Shown piece after piece: positions 1 through 7,407 of a stretch of DNA of 64,000 nucleotides. Position 1 is the first letter of the stretch; each line of letters begins with the position of its first letter. Source of the stretch: Phycisphaerae bacterium (GTDB taxonomy: Bacteria; Planctomycetota; Phycisphaerae; Sedimentisphaerales; Anaerobacaceae); NCBI GenBank assembly GCA_021736645.1, contig JAIPFM010000030.1, forward strand, positions 1 through 64,000. The letters run 5' to 3'. The position numbers and the translations under genes were made by a program. The notes under the pieces were generated by a model. The model was not told where the DNA came from, did no database searches, and saw only the letters and a program-made list of their open reading frames with translations.

Positions 1-1
1 G

Positions 2-181
2 CGAAAACTAGACCATGTACTTCAAGAACTGGATATGGTTAATCAAGGGTGCCCTCGCGAGATCCACGAAACATATCATCTCAGATTAACTGATATTGTC
101 AACCCCTTTCCGAGAATTAGTCAGTGTCCCTTATTAACCTCCCTTATTAACCTCCCCTTATTAACCTCCCCACTAACTTAA
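2..181 (+). CDS. Possible 3' end of an unrecognised gene, partial
   Basis: Frame 2 is open from the window edge to a TAA at 179-181 (59 codons), while the other two plus frames stop within about 45 bases. The first 40 residues look protein-like (for example LDHVLQELDMVNQG and REIHETYHLRL). The last 17 or so codons read through the TTATTAA/CCTCCCC heptamer repeat and give a Leu/Thr/Ser-rich tail, so either the gene ended earlier and its stop was lost or the repeat expanded into its 3' end. I do not recognise a family. It may be non-coding. Confidence 0.3.
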   Translation, partial: RKLDHVLQELDMVNQGCPREIHETYHLRLTDIVNPFPRISQCPLLTSLINLPLLTSPLT

Positions 182-213
182 AACTTAACACCTAAAACTT
201 AAGACTTAACACT
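131..213. repeat. Heptamer tandem array A
   Basis: The stretch divides into 7-bp steps. It opens with TTATTAA/CCTCCC(C) pairs (131-143, 144-157, 158-171) and continues as actaact, taaaact, taacacc, taaaact, taagact, taacact (172-213). Rotated, the second part has the consensus NACYTAA, one transition away from the unit of array B. It runs into the TAG stop of the DUF1080 gene (212-214), so it forms that gene's immediate 3' flank. Confidence 0.8.
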
Positions 214-1492
214 ACCGTGTCACTGGCTCCAACGTGATGTTTCGAAACTCAATGGGACTGCCCTCGCTCTGAAGGCAGATGGGACCGAACCACGGATCGG
301 CATCGGTGCATTGATTCTGCAGCAGGCCGTTCACGGTCAGGGTCACGGTCTTGCCGTCACACACGATGTCATAGCGGTTCCACTGGCCCTGGGGCCTTTC
401 ATTGGAGGGGTGTTTCTTTTTGCCGTTGGCGTACTGCGCAGGGCCGACCTGTTTGCCATCGACCTTACCCCTGGAAAAACTGAGAAACCAGAAATCGCCG
501 GCATTCTGGTGGGCCAGTTGTGCTTCCACGCACTTGGGCCACACGGCATCTATGCCCGCTCGATGCAGCAGCACGCCGCTGTTGGTGGGCTCGTCGGTCC
601 AGCGCCATTCTACATGCAGCTTGTAGTTCGCATAGCTCTCCGTGGTACGAATATACCCATTGGGCTTGCCCTCGCATCGAATCACACCATCGCGCACAGA
701 CCACACCTTGTCCACGGTCCATTTCTTTGCGTCATCTGCTTTGTCGTCAGGAATGAACCGGACCCAGCCGTCGAGATCCTTGCCGTTAAACAGGTTGATC
801 CTATTTGTGGGCGTGACAGGCCAGGGCAAGTTCTCTGCCGGCTCGATCGTGATGTTGCGATACTCGATGGCAGCGCCTTCACTCTGAAGACAGATCTTGC
901 CCTCAGTGACGGAACAGTCCGTGGCCTCGTTCATGAGCTTGCCGTTGACATAGGGACGCACGGTGCCGTTCACGCACCAGACTTCATACACATTCCACTG
1001 GCCAGGGTCTTTTTCATTGTGTTCGCCATACTTGAGCACACGTCGCCCGCTCACCCGGTGTCCGCCGATCTTGTGTTCATTGAATTCAAAGCCGCCGATC
1101 TCCCAGAAGTCGCCCTGATTGTGAAATCCGCCCTGGCACTCCAGGCACTTAGGCCACACGCGGTCCTCGCCCTCCATGTGCACGAGGATTCCATTGTTGC
1201 CCGGCTGCGCAGGCCATCGATACTCAAAACGTACCTTGTAGTTCTTGTAAGCTGTGGTCGTGCGAATATACCCGGCAGGCCTGCCTGAGCAGGCGAGCAC
1301 ACCGTCTGGCTTGATCTGCCAGGTGGTGTCCACATCCCCCTGATTGTTGCGCAGATACCGAAACCAGCCGTCAAAGCTCTGGCCATTAAACAATTTCATC
1401 TTCCCCTGAGGCACAATTGCATCCTCAGCCGCACAGATCGCAGAAAACAGGGAAATCACACAAAGGATTGAAAGCAACATGCAACGGTTCAT
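212..1492 (-). CDS. Secreted protein with two 3-keto-disaccharide hydrolase (DUF1080) domains
   Basis: 426 residues with a Sec signal peptide (hydrophobic run from residue 5, probable cleavage after the AICAA region near 22). Two homologous DUF1080 domains follow, at about 30-222 and 230-424. Each opens with a LFNG..L/FDGW motif, then GYIRTT, GILVH or GVLLH, VWPKC(L/V)E, GDFW and a closing IEYRNIT or IEFRNITLEP. The fold is concanavalin-like, and characterised members cleave 3-keto-glycosides. Single-domain proteins are the common form, so this is an internal duplication, with more divergent middles. It lies 101 bp downstream of the esterase-like gene on the same strand. Substrate is unknown; a role in sugar breakdown outside the cytoplasm is inferred. 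Confidence 0.85.
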   Translation of the reverse strand: MNRCMLLSILCVISLFSAICAAEDAIVPQGKMKLFNGQSFDGWFRYLRNNQGDVDTTWQIKPDGVLACSGRPAGYIRTTTAYKNYKVRFEYRWPAQPGNNGILVHMEGEDRVWPKCLECQGGFHNQGDFWEIGGFEFNEHKIGGHRVSGRRVLKYGEHNEKDPGQWNVYEVWCVNGTVRPYVNGKLMNEATDCSVTEGKICLQSEGAAIEYRNITIEPAENLPWPVTPTNRINLFNGKDLDGWVRFIPDDKADDAKKWTVDKVWSVRDGVIRCEGKPNGYIRTTESYANYKLHVEWRWTDEPTNSGVLLHRAGIDAVWPKCVEAQLAHQNAGDFWFLSFSRGKVDGKQVGPAQYANGKKKHPSNERPQGQWNRYDIVCDGKTVTLTVNGLLQNQCTDADPWFGPICLQSEGSPIEFRNITLEPVTR

Positions 1493-1593
1493 TTGATGCT
1501 CCTTGTCGAAAAATAATCAAGCACTAAAAACAACAAGTTGTTTTGTTGTCACACAAACAGATGCGTTTTACTCTCTACGCTGCCCAAATCAAT

Positions 1594-2826
1594 CTACCTC
1601 TTTACCAGGGGTTCTGTGGGTGAGGGGTCCTTGATCAGAAGCAGGCAGTCGACATATGGGGTACTGGCTGCAGCGCCCAGGCTGGCCATCATGGGATGCG
1701 TGCGGACCTTCGAATGGAGTTGCAGCAGATCGATCAACACAGGGTCTGGCCCCGCATGAAAATCAAGCAGCTCTGGACTCAGCACTGGATTGACAGACGT
1801 GCCGTAGCCTGGAGAGCGCCTCGTCATTCTCTCGCCGCCCTGGTACGCAAAATAGATGGACAGGACGTGGTCAGCCACAGGTGAGTCTTTGGCCTGGAGA
1901 GAGGCGGCCAACCACGTCACGCCATCTGTGCTTTTCTTGAATACATGCGCCGTCCCAAAATGGCCCCAGAAGGTCCCTGGCGGCAGGTGTTCATGATAAG
2001 CCACGAAATTGTCAAACATCTGCCTGTCCCGCAACTGGCTGAACGCCGTGCGATCGCCGTCGGACTGCCGTGCGGAATAGGCCTGCCGCGCGGCCTCGAT
2101 GCTGTCAGTCACCCTCTGAAATTCAAAGAAGGCATCCCCAAGGTAGTCTCTGTAGACCTGGGTGTGTTCCGCCATGCTGGCACACAGTTGACTTCCCACA
2201 TCAAAGCAATCGGTTGGATCATCCAGGGACTGGCGAACGCGCTGAATGGCCAAGGCAATCTGCGCGGGACAATTTACATCCGGCATCAGACCTTTGAGAT
2301 AGGCCACGGCATGGGCTGGCTGATGCTCGACGTCAATCCCCACACACACCAGCCTCCTGGTCAGGGGCAGTGTCTGATTGAAGGCGTACACATAGGGCCA
2401 AGAGTCATAGGATTCCTGTGTCCACTCATAGGTGCCTTCCCAGTATCGATACAGTGCGTCCAGGAGTCCGGTGTCACCCGTTTTCAGGTAGTGATTGAGT
2501 GTCCCTGCCTGACTGGGCCCGACCTCCAGCAGCAGATAGTCAAGATCGATCCTGTCCTTGAGATACGTCAGAAATGCCCTGCGCAGTTGATAATTGACAG
2601 ACATACCATGGCCCTCACCTGTCAGAATGACCTCTTGCCCGGTCACCAGGTGATCCAGGCATCCCGAGGGTATCGTGATATCGCCCTCCGGGGATGTCTG
2701 AAAAACCAGGGAATGTGCCCTCAATGCCTTCTGTGGAAAGTCCGGGGCCTTCTGAGATTGGTCACACCCGGAAGCCAAAAACATCGCCCCGAGACACAAA
2801 GAAATGGATGGGATCCAACTATGCAT
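1594..2826 (-). CDS. Erythromycin-esterase-like lipoprotein
   Basis: 410 residues from the ATG at 2826. An upstream in-frame ATG exists at 2931, but this start places a lipoprotein signal at the N terminus: hydrophobic residues 5-19 then the lipobox ASGC. After the lipid-modified Cys comes EVILTGEGHGMSVNYQLRR, resembling the GExxHG and Arg segments of the erythromycin esterase (EreA/ChaN-like) superfamily. Next come LLLEVG...LNHYLKTGD and a C-terminal HFGTAHVFKK with a family-like His. These enzymes use His/Glu-assisted ester hydrolysis. The true substrate is unlikely to be a macrolide given only remote similarity. It probably faces the periplasm on a membrane anchor. Confidence 0.6.
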   Translation of the reverse strand: MHSWIPSISLCLGAMFLASGCDQSQKAPDFPQKALRAHSLVFQTSPEGDITIPSGCLDHLVTGQEVILTGEGHGMSVNYQLRRAFLTYLKDRIDLDYLLLEVGPSQAGTLNHYLKTGDTGLLDALYRYWEGTYEWTQESYDSWPYVYAFNQTLPLTRRLVCVGIDVEHQPAHAVAYLKGLMPDVNCPAQIALAIQRVRQSLDDPTDCFDVGSQLCASMAEHTQVYRDYLGDAFFEFQRVTDSIEAARQAYSARQSDGDRTAFSQLRDRQMFDNFVAYHEHLPPGTFWGHFGTAHVFKKSTDGVTWLAASLQAKDSPVADHVLSIYFAYQGGERMTRRSPGYGTSVNPVLSPELLDFHAGPDPVLIDLLQLHSKVRTHPMMASLGAAASTPYVDCLLLIKDPSPTEPLVKR

Positions 2827-2936
2827 AAAGCGCCCTTGCCAGTCATCTTCATCAGCAGATATCGCCCCCCAATATAGAACAAAACCTGCAGCAGTCAACA
2901 GGGGAGATCCTTGTGGGTGGCCAAAACCCAAAATCC

Positions 2937-2964
2937 TTGCAGGTTCGTGTCAATCAGGTACAAT
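2937..2964 (+). promoter_or_regulatory. Candidate sigma-70 promoter of the LolA/FtsX export operon
   Basis: TTGCAG (2937-2942), 16 bp, then TACAAT (2959-2964). A start near 2971 would give a leader of about 77 bases before the LolA-like gene. The same TACAAT -10 appears at 10819 and 39157, so the match is unlikely to be accidental. Confidence 0.5.
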
Positions 2965-3047
2965 TGGGTGACTACCATGGAATGAACCTTTTGCACTGTT
3001 CAACGGACTTAAATAGAGATAATGAGTTCTTCACCCTTGAGAACAGG

Positions 3048-3869
3048 ATGCTGGCCATGCGAAATGGATTAATATTGACTGTGATGACCCTTTTGTTGGC
3101 CCTGTCCAGTCCAGGACTCACATCTGAGGCGTCCAAGACTTTCCCCTTCGATCTGCCCACGGACAGCCCGTTTGTCAAGGACGGCACGCTGGATGTTGAA
3201 GCAGCTGTGAAGTATTTTGAGGACCTGTATCGGTCCACGAGCAGTATTTCACAGGTCGTGATGACCGTGACCAAGCCGCGGTCCAAGCGGACCATGGGCA
3301 TGAAGGTCTGGACCCGGGGCCAGGAGCGGTCTCTGATCCTGATCCAGTCGCCGCAGCGAGAAAAGGGCACGGCCACACTCAAGGTCGAGAGCAATCTCTG
3401 GAACTATCTGCCCAAGATCAAACGCACGATCCGCATTCCGCCGTCCATGATGCTGGCCTCGTGGATGGGCAGTGACTTCACCAACGACGATCTGGTGCGT
3501 GAGTCGTCTTTTTCCGAGGACTATGTGTACCGGTTGGTGGGTCCGGCCACAGATCCCAATGGCTGGCAGCTGCGTTTTGACGCGCGCCCGGACATGGTGG
3601 GCCTGTGGAATCGCATCGATCTGGTGTTATCTCCCAATGGCACCATCCCGCTCAAAGCCGACTACTACGACCGCAAGGATCAACTGTCACGCACCATTGT
3701 GTGGACCGACGTCAGGCAGTTCGGAGACAAGCTGATCCCAGCGACCATGACGCTGACGCCCAAAGACAAAGAGGGCTATCTCACAGAAATGGTCTACACC
3801 ACCATTGATTTTGACGTGGATGTCCCTGACGCCACGTTCAGCCTGTCCCAGTTGGAGAGGTTGAGATGA
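3048..3869 (+). CDS. LolA-like outer-membrane lipoprotein-sorting protein
   Basis: 273 residues from the ATG at 3048 (AACAGG five bases upstream; 3057 is an alternative). A signal peptide (MRNGLILTVMTLLLALSSPG) is followed by a LolA-like half-barrel of the PF17131 type. The diagnostic stretch is LWNYLPKIKRTIRIPP...MLASWMGSDFTNDDL, near residues 125-155. Such periplasmic proteins carry lipid or lipoprotein cargo between membranes. It is first in an operon with two FtsX-type permeases, a LolD-type ATPase and an outer-membrane barrel candidate, so it probably acts as the periplasmic carrier for that pump. Its stop codon is the first element of heptamer array B. Confidence 0.8.
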   Translation: MLAMRNGLILTVMTLLLALSSPGLTSEASKTFPFDLPTDSPFVKDGTLDVEAAVKYFEDLYRSTSSISQVVMTVTKPRSKRTMGMKVWTRGQERSLILIQSPQREKGTATLKVESNLWNYLPKIKRTIRIPPSMMLASWMGSDFTNDDLVRESSFSEDYVYRLVGPATDPNGWQLRFDARPDMVGLWNRIDLVLSPNGTIPLKADYYDRKDQLSRTIVWTDVRQFGDKLIPATMTLTPKDKEGYLTEMVYTTIDFDVDVPDATFSLSQLERLR

Positions 3870-3960
3870 ACCCTGAACCCTGACACCTGAAACCTGAAAC
3901 CTGACACCTGACACCTGACACCTGACACCTGAAACCTGACACCTGAAACCTGAAACCTGA
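3870..3960. repeat. Heptamer tandem array B, 13 copies
   Basis: Exactly thirteen contiguous 7-bp units of consensus (A/C)ACCTGA (first two units accctga) begin on the base after the TGA of the LolA-like gene. They end 22 bp before the permease start. The array fills nearly the whole gap between two co-oriented operon genes. Every unit contains TGA in the same frame position modulo 7, so all plus frames are closed. Confidence 0.95.
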
Positions 3961-3982
3961 AACCCATCCTGAAAGGATGCCA

Positions 3983-5212
3983 ATGTCCATACGCATGCTG
4001 CAAATGGCCTGGCGCAATCTGGGGCGGAGCAAGAAACGCACCGGTCTGGCATTGCTGGCCATTGCCGTGGGACAGTTTGCCCTGCTGGCCACCAACGGTC
4101 TGATGCGCGGGTATGGGGACAATATCCAGGCGGCCATCACCGGTCCCATGATCGGGCACATACAGATCCACGATCCCAACTGGCGGGAGGAACGCGCGCT
4201 GGACCTGATGATCGAGGATGTCAACACAGTGCTCGCCTCAGTGACATCCAATCCGCGGGTGGAGTCCGCCGCGGCCCGCATCTACTGCCCGGTCCTGGCT
4301 GCGCCCCAGCAAGAGGCATTCATGGCCGTGATCGTGGGCGTGCAGCCGAAGATCGAGTCGAATGAAAAAGGCATGTTGTCCGGCCTGGAGTCGCCCCTGG
4401 AGACGGGCAAGGTGTTGATCGGATATCAACTGGCACGCAAGATGCAGATCCAGGCGGGCCAGGAGATCGCCGTCATAGGCCAGGCCGTGGATGGCTACAT
4501 GGCCAATGCCCTGTTTGAGGTTCAGGCCATCATTCGATGTCCTGTGGAACTGGTCAACCTCTCCGGCATTGTCATGGACCTTGCCCAGGCACAGGACTTC
4601 CTGGCCATGCCGAATAGTGCCCACGAAATTGTGCTGCACCTCAACACGAATGAATCGCCCGGCGAAGTGGCCGCAGCCCTGGCGCAGCGCCCCGCGCTGA
4701 AACACCTGGAGGTCCTGCCCTGGGAACAACTGGTCCCGGAACTGGTCACGGTCATCAAGAGCACGGAGTTTACCGGCTACTTTGTCCTCGTCCTGGTGTT
4801 CGTGGCTGCCATTGCCGGCATTGCCAACACCCTGATGATGTCCACATTTGAGCGCATGCACGAGTTCGGCATGCTGCTGTCCCTGGGGTGCCGTCCCCTG
4901 CGCATTGTAGCCCTCATTGTGCTGGAGGCCTGCCTGGTTGCCATCCTGGGCGTGGCACTCGGCACGCTGTTGGGTTATGGCTTTGCGGACATGACCCAAA
5001 CCCACGGGATCAACATGGCCACTTGGGGCGGCAGCGAAACCAGTGACATGGGATTCAAGGGGCTGACCATTCCCATGAACATCTTTCCCCGACTCCAGGG
5101 AAGTGACACCCTGGTGGGCCTGGTCGCGATCATGATCACGTCTTTACTGGCCTCGATCTGGCCCACCTGGTTTGCCGCCCGCCTGGAACCTATGGAGGCC
5201 CTGCGCGCATGA
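3983..5212 (+). CDS. FtsX/MacB-type ABC transporter permease (LolC/E-like), first subunit
   Basis: 409 residues starting at the second ATG (3983), because AAAGG lies six bases upstream of it and directly abuts the earlier ATG at 3977. The layout is that of MacB/LolC permeases: a short cytoplasmic start (MAWRNLGRSKKRT), TM1 near residues 22-40, a periplasmic MacB-PCD domain to about 255, then three TM helices near 258-285, 305-335 and 370-395. It ends ARLEPMEALRA, the usual coupling helix. The next permease starts inside its stop codon (ATGA overlap at 5209), so translational coupling is expected. With the ATPase at 6558 it forms a heteromeric LolCDE-like exporter acting from the inner membrane. 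Confidence 0.87.
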   Translation: MSIRMLQMAWRNLGRSKKRTGLALLAIAVGQFALLATNGLMRGYGDNIQAAITGPMIGHIQIHDPNWREERALDLMIEDVNTVLASVTSNPRVESAAARIYCPVLAAPQQEAFMAVIVGVQPKIESNEKGMLSGLESPLETGKVLIGYQLARKMQIQAGQEIAVIGQAVDGYMANALFEVQAIIRCPVELVNLSGIVMDLAQAQDFLAMPNSAHEIVLHLNTNESPGEVAAALAQRPALKHLEVLPWEQLVPELVTVIKSTEFTGYFVLVLVFVAAIAGIANTLMMSTFERMHEFGMLLSLGCRPLRIVALIVLEACLVAILGVALGTLLGYGFADMTQTHGINMATWGGSETSDMGFKGLTIPMNIFPRLQGSDTLVGLVAIMITSLLASIWPTWFAARLEPMEALRA

Positions 5213-6450
5213 CTCAGAGCGTCTCTATCCGCTATGCAGGGCGCAGCCTGTTCAGGCACGTGCGTCGTACCATCCTGTCGATTGTGGGGATTGGCGTGGC
5301 CTGCGGTCTGAGCCTGTTCATGGTAGCCTTTGTGCGCGGCGAGGGTACCATGATGCTTAACGCGGCAGCAGGGTCCGGTATCGGACACATACGCATTGTA
5401 CCGGCCGGGTGGCTGAATGCACGTGACAACAATCTGCGCATTCACCAATGGCAGGACATGCTCATTGCATTGCGCCGGCACCCCGATGTCACCATTGCCG
5501 CGCCCCACATGCGCATCGAGGGATTGCTGGCCATGGGCACCCGGTCGATCGGTGTAGAGCTGGTGGGCGTGGACCCCAATACAGAACAGGCCGTGAACCG
5601 GCTGGTGCGTACAGTCACTGAGGGACGCTACCTTTTGCCGGGCGAACAGGGATCCACGGTCATCGGCCAGGCCATTGCCGAGCGTCTGGCAGTCACGGTG
5701 GACGATCAGTTGATGGTCACAGCCACGGATCAGCATGGACAGATTGCGGCGGCCATGCTGCGCATCGTGGGATTGATCGAGATCGGCAGCCGAGACCTGG
5801 AAAGCACGCTCTGTCACGTGGCCATGGACGATGTGGCCCAACTGAGCGGTCAGAGCGATGCCGGTGATCTCACATTGATGGTGCGCACACCCAAGCAACT
5901 GGATCGCGTGCAGGCCGCATTGAAGACACGGCTGCCGGTTACGGTGTCTGTGGTGACATGGAAAGATATTATGCCCGAGATGGCCTCGGCCGTGAAGATC
6001 GATGAGACCTGGACCCGGTTGATCGTGAGCATCATCATGATCGTGGCGTTTCTGGGTATTGCCAGTGCGCAACTGGCCGCGGTGCTGGAGCGCCGGCGTG
6101 AATTTGCCGTACTGTCGGCGCTGGGCATGAAGCACGGTCGCCTGGTGTATGTCATGGTGGTGGAAGGGCTGATTCTCGGCCTGTTGGGCGGGATCACGGG
6201 CCTGATCCTGGGCAGTGCCGCGGCCTATTACGTGGCCACTGAAGGGATCGATTTCACGAAATTCTATGGTGAAGGAGATTGGAGCATGTCCAATATGCTC
6301 ATCGATCCCGTATTCTACGGCGAGTTTGGCTGGTGGCTTATTCCCCTCGCCTTTGTGCTGGCCCTGAGTGCCACCCTGCTGAGCAGCATCTATCCGGCCT
6401 GGTACGCGTCACGCACAGACCCGGCCACTGCCCTGCGCGTGGACAACTAA
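5209..6450 (+). CDS. FtsX/MacB-type ABC transporter permease, second subunit
   Basis: 413 residues, with the same architecture as its neighbour. The N terminus is IRYAGRSLFRHVRRTILSIVGIGVACG with TM1 near 22-42. A periplasmic domain follows (AAPHMRIEGLLAMG, GRYLLPGEQGSTVIGQ). Three C-terminal TM helices contain the FtsX-type REFAVLSALGMKHGRLVYVM and the final YPAWYASRTDPATALRV. It overlaps the first permease by four bases. The two are clearly paralogous but diverged, as LolC and LolE are. A 107-bp gap with heptamer array C separates it from the ATPase gene. Confidence 0.87.
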   Translation: MTQSVSIRYAGRSLFRHVRRTILSIVGIGVACGLSLFMVAFVRGEGTMMLNAAAGSGIGHIRIVPAGWLNARDNNLRIHQWQDMLIALRRHPDVTIAAPHMRIEGLLAMGTRSIGVELVGVDPNTEQAVNRLVRTVTEGRYLLPGEQGSTVIGQAIAERLAVTVDDQLMVTATDQHGQIAAAMLRIVGLIEIGSRDLESTLCHVAMDDVAQLSGQSDAGDLTLMVRTPKQLDRVQAALKTRLPVTVSVVTWKDIMPEMASAVKIDETWTRLIVSIIMIVAFLGIASAQLAAVLERRREFAVLSALGMKHGRLVYVMVVEGLILGLLGGITGLILGSAAAYYVATEGIDFTKFYGEGDWSMSNMLIDPVFYGEFGWWLIPLAFVLALSATLLSSIYPAWYASRTDPATALRVDN

Positions 6451-6463
6451 ACAATGGAAACCA

Positions 6464-6540
6464 TGAACTACGATCCAAGATCTGCGATCCGTGATCCATG
6501 ATCTGTGATCTGTGATCTGCGATCCGCGATCTACGAACCT
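6464..6540. repeat. Heptamer tandem array C, 11 copies
   Basis: Eleven 7-bp units of consensus (T/C)GATC(C/T)(A/G), with end units tgaacta and cgaacct. They fill the gap between the second permease and the ATPase gene and stop 8 bp before the AGGAGA ribosome site. The GATC core is palindromic and occurs nine times, so a Dam-like methylase, if present, would mark it densely. The unit differs from arrays A and B; only the 7-bp period is shared. Confidence 0.92.
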
Positions 6541-6557
6541 ATTTACCAGGAGACACT

Positions 6558-7265
6558 ATGAAAAGCACCGATGTGGTGGTCAGTGCCGATAAAGTCACCA
6601 AGGTGTACCAGACCGGTCAGGTTCAGTCCCGTGCCCTGCGCGGTGTGACACTGGACATCCAGTCCGGGGAATTCACGGCCATTGTGGGCCCCAGCGGAAG
6701 CGGTAAGACCACACTCCTGAACCTGATGGGCGCGCTGGATGTCGCCACAGAGGGAACCTTGACCGTCCTGGGATCTGAGCTGAGTGCCCTGAGCAAACGC
6801 AAGCGCTCGGACCTGCGTCTGCACAGTCTGGGTTTCGTCTTTCAGGCGTACAATCTGGTGCCCGTGCTCACGGCCCGGGAGAATGTGGAATTTGTATTGG
6901 AACTGCAGGGCATCAAGCTGGACAGACGCCGAAGGGCCCAGGCCATTCTGGATCAGGTCGGCCTCACAGAGTTTGCGGACCGGCGCCCCAATCAACTGTC
7001 CGGCGGTCAGCAGCAGCGCGTGGCCGTGGCTCGGGCCGTGGCGTCCAATCCCAGGCTGGTCCTGGCGGACGAACCTACAGCCAACCTGGACGGCGAAAAT
7101 GCCGAGATGCTGCTCGAGCTCATGAAAGACCTCAATCAAAAACAGGACATTACCTTCGTCTTCTCTACGCATGATCCGCGTGTGGTGGCCTACGCCCGGC
7201 GTGTGCTGACCCTGGTGGATGGACGGATTGAGGCAGACGACACCAAACATACTTTGGCTAAATGA
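6558..7265 (+). CDS. LolD/MacB-type ABC transporter ATP-binding protein
   Basis: 235 residues with a good site, AGGAGA, five bases before the ATG. It has the Walker A GPSGSGKTT (about 43-51), Q-loop FVFQAYNLVPVLTARENV, signature LSGGQQQRVAVARAV, Walker B LVLADEPTANLD and switch-region His in STHDPRVV. Length and motifs fit the LolD/MacB/FtsE ATPase family. It should power the two FtsX-type permeases upstream. No fused permease is present, so the pump is built from separate subunits as in LolCDE, not as in MacB. Confidence 0.93.
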   Translation: MKSTDVVVSADKVTKVYQTGQVQSRALRGVTLDIQSGEFTAIVGPSGSGKTTLLNLMGALDVATEGTLTVLGSELSALSKRKRSDLRLHSLGFVFQAYNLVPVLTARENVEFVLELQGIKLDRRRRAQAILDQVGLTEFADRRPNQLSGGQQQRVAVARAVASNPRLVLADEPTANLDGENAEMLLELMKDLNQKQDITFVFSTHDPRVVAYARRVLTLVDGRIEADDTKHTLAK

Positions 7266-7281
7266 AGCATTTGGCCAAAGA

Positions 7282-7361
7282 GGTTCACGGTTCCAGGTTC
7301 ACCGTTGATCGGGCAGATCAGTTTTCCCGGCCTTCAACCGTGAACCCTATTAACCTTGAAC
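7282..7361. repeat. Heptamer array D arranged as an inverted repeat
   Basis: Units ggttcac, ggttcca, ggttcac, cgttgat (7282-7309) are mirrored by tcaaccg, tgaaccc, tattaac, cttgaac (7334-7361). The arms GGTTCACCGTTGA and TCAACCGTGAACC are complementary at 12 of 13 positions across a loop of about 25 bases. It lies between the ATPase and barrel genes. In RNA it would form a hairpin without a U-tract, so it might damp read-through or stabilise the upstream message. Confidence 0.75.
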
Positions 7362-7407
7362 CAACACCTTGGCCTCAAAAGGCCTGGTGTTACTGAAAAG
7401 GGACATG

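Noticed and set aside
311-1288. 325-codon plus-strand frame
   Set aside because: Antisense of the DUF1080 gene, which has a signal peptide and two recognisable domains; the shadow has none.
1945-2877. 310-codon plus-strand frame
   Set aside because: Antisense of the erythromycin-esterase-like gene; His/Gln-rich composition typical of a shadow frame.
3687-4281. Three overlapping minus-strand frames with repeats such as FQVSGVR
   Set aside because: They are translations of the 7-bp array B (21 bp gives a 7-residue period in every frame) plus antisense of the permease gene; no ribosome site or family.
131-6540. Heptamer arrays considered as CRISPR
   Set aside because: Units are 7 bp with no spacers; no cas gene is present.
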